Below are positions 63,164-64,000 of a stretch of DNA of 64,000 bases, in pieces. This stretch comes from UBA7239 sp964509075 (GTDB lineage Bacteria; Pseudomonadota; Gammaproteobacteria; Pseudomonadales; UBA7239): the NCBI GenBank assembly GCA_964509075.1, contig CAZDWC010000009.1, positions 1 through 64,000 on the forward strand, written 5' to 3'. Position 1 is the stretch's first letter; every line of letters starts with the position of its first letter. The translations under genes and the position numbers were made by a program. The notes beneath the pieces were generated by a model. The model ran no database searches. It was not told the DNA's origin and saw only the letters and a program-made list of their open reading frames with translations.

Positions 63164-64000
63164 ATGGATTTTTCCTATCCCGATACACATGTTGAAATCA
63201 AGAATCTCGCCAGCAAGATCCTGGCAGGAATGGTGACGGTTGATCGCCTGAAAACGCAGGAGAAAGCCGGTGCCTATCTGGATACACCGGTCTGGCAACA
63301 ACTGATTGCCAGTGGTATTCACACGGCGTCTTTCCCGGAACACCTGGGTGGCATGGGCATGGATTACATGGCCTCTGCGTTGGCGGCGGAATGCATCGGG
63401 CAGACTGTAGCGGCGATTCCCTATATTCCCTGTATCGTCTCTGCTGCCTTGCCGTTGCTCGCCTATGGCGATGATCCTGTGGTGGAGAAACTGTTGCGTT
63501 CGGTGGCCGTGGGCGAACAATTGCTCACCACCGCCTTGATTGAACCGGGCAACGAAAATTCGTTCATGCCCAATGCGACCGCATTGGTACACAACGGCAA
63601 CTGGTACGTGAGTGGCAGCAAGCATTGCGTGCCTTACGCGCGTGAAAGTGCGCGTGTGTTGCTGTTTGCCAGAAAAGGCGACGAACTATGGGGCGGCTTG
63701 CTTGATCCGCATGCTTCCGGCTGCATGATGACGGCGCAACACTGCACGACGCAGGAGATGCAATACCAGTTGACCATGGAACAGGCCAGCGCACATGTCT
63801 TGTGCATGGGCAGAGAGGCAGAAAAATTATTGCAAGTGGTACTGGCCATGACCACGGTCGCCTATTGCAGCATGGCGGTGGGTATTGCAGAAAAAATGAC
63901 ACGCATGGCTGCCGATTACACCACGCAACGGCAACAATTCGGCGTGCCGATTGCGACGTTTCAGGCGCTTGCACATCGCCTGGCCGATTGCTACATCGAC
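63164..64000 (+). CDS. Acyl-CoA dehydrogenase, small-subunit type (cut by the window edge)
   Basis: The frame from ATG at 63164 is open to the last base and has no stop, giving 279 residues so far. It begins MDFSYPDTHVEIKNLASKIL and ends TTQRQQFGVPIATFQALAHR, a conserved ACAD region equivalent to the protein at 31154. TGAGGTG lies 7 bases upstream. It pairs with the large subunit 15 bases before it. Confidence 0.9.
   Translation, partial: MDFSYPDTHVEIKNLASKILAGMVTVDRLKTQEKAGAYLDTPVWQQLIASGIHTASFPEHLGGMGMDYMASALAAECIGQTVAAIPYIPCIVSAALPLLAYGDDPVVEKLLRSVAVGEQLLTTALIEPGNENSFMPNATALVHNGNWYVSGSKHCVPYARESARVLLFARKGDELWGGLLDPHASGCMMTAQHCTTQEMQYQLTMEQASAHVLCMGREAEKLLQVVLAMTTVAYCSMAVGIAEKMTRMAADYTTQRQQFGVPIATFQALAHRLADCYID

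Overview
The window joins an integrated genomic island of about 26.5 kb (roughly positions 39-26,581) to ordinary chromosome (26,582-64,000). The host looks like an aerobic gammaproteobacterium, possibly of the Cellvibrionales/Halieaceae/Spongiibacteraceae type. This is inferred from NfuA, TrhP (YegQ), Prc, a GH17 membrane protein, a CHASE8-type hybrid kinase and many acyl-CoA and flavin-dependent catabolic genes. No rRNA or other species marker is present.

Island edges. A complete tRNA-Ser(UGA) lies on the minus strand at 26,568-26,657. Its last 14 bases plus 3 more recur at 39-55 as a 17-bp direct repeat (att core). A P4-type integrase sits next to the tRNA, and copies of a TTACTCACAAATT-like motif occur inside both ends. 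The original tRNA terminator now lies beyond the far end of the island (10-35), and the island supplies a substitute terminator at 26,506-26,533.

Island contents, left to right: an AlpA-like regulator overlapping a DUF3987 primase/helicase-like gene; a complete IS3-family element with 3-bp target duplication; a 1,272-aa SIR2-domain protein; three 23-bp-periodic repeats; a 100-N assembly gap beside a 9-bp tandem repeat; then an expanded type I restriction-modification locus. Its order is hsdM, a DUF6602 nuclease-like gene, a HEPN/Toprim-associated gene, an AAA ATPase with DUF4143, an unknown 259-aa gene, hsdS, an acidic 164-aa gene, a GIY-YIG/DUF4357 nuclease, and hsdR. The DUF6602 and HEPN/Toprim genes are each followed by an integron attC-like site. 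The ATPase, the unknown gene, hsdS and the acidic gene are chained by 4-base start/stop overlaps. After hsdR come a CdiI-like gene with a Cys-rich tail, a vestige of a second hsdM, a tyrosine recombinase, two small minus-strand genes (one a hydrophobic peptide), two tandem paralogues of an unrecognised family, and a phosphoesterase fragment.

Chromosome. 26.7-33.5 kb is a minus-strand catabolic region (membrane protein, two crotonases, an epimerase, a paired acyl-CoA dehydrogenase). 33.6-48.8 kb is mixed housekeeping and signalling: a class III cyclase, nfuA, a HIBADH-like enzyme with a divergent MarR, a hybrid kinase, an UbiB-like kinase, a secreted EEP hydrolase, a PPOX protein, trhP, a coiled-coil protein and prc. 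49-64 kb holds a GH17 protein and a second catabolic region: two GMC oxidoreductases, an APH-like protein, a cupin, an LLM flavoprotein, a MaoC hydratase, an alpha/beta hydrolase, and a TetR/BVMO/paired acyl-CoA dehydrogenase operon running off the right edge. The intergenic regions beside both acyl-CoA dehydrogenase clusters contain TATAC-N4-GTATA, so the TetR at 59,847 may control both.
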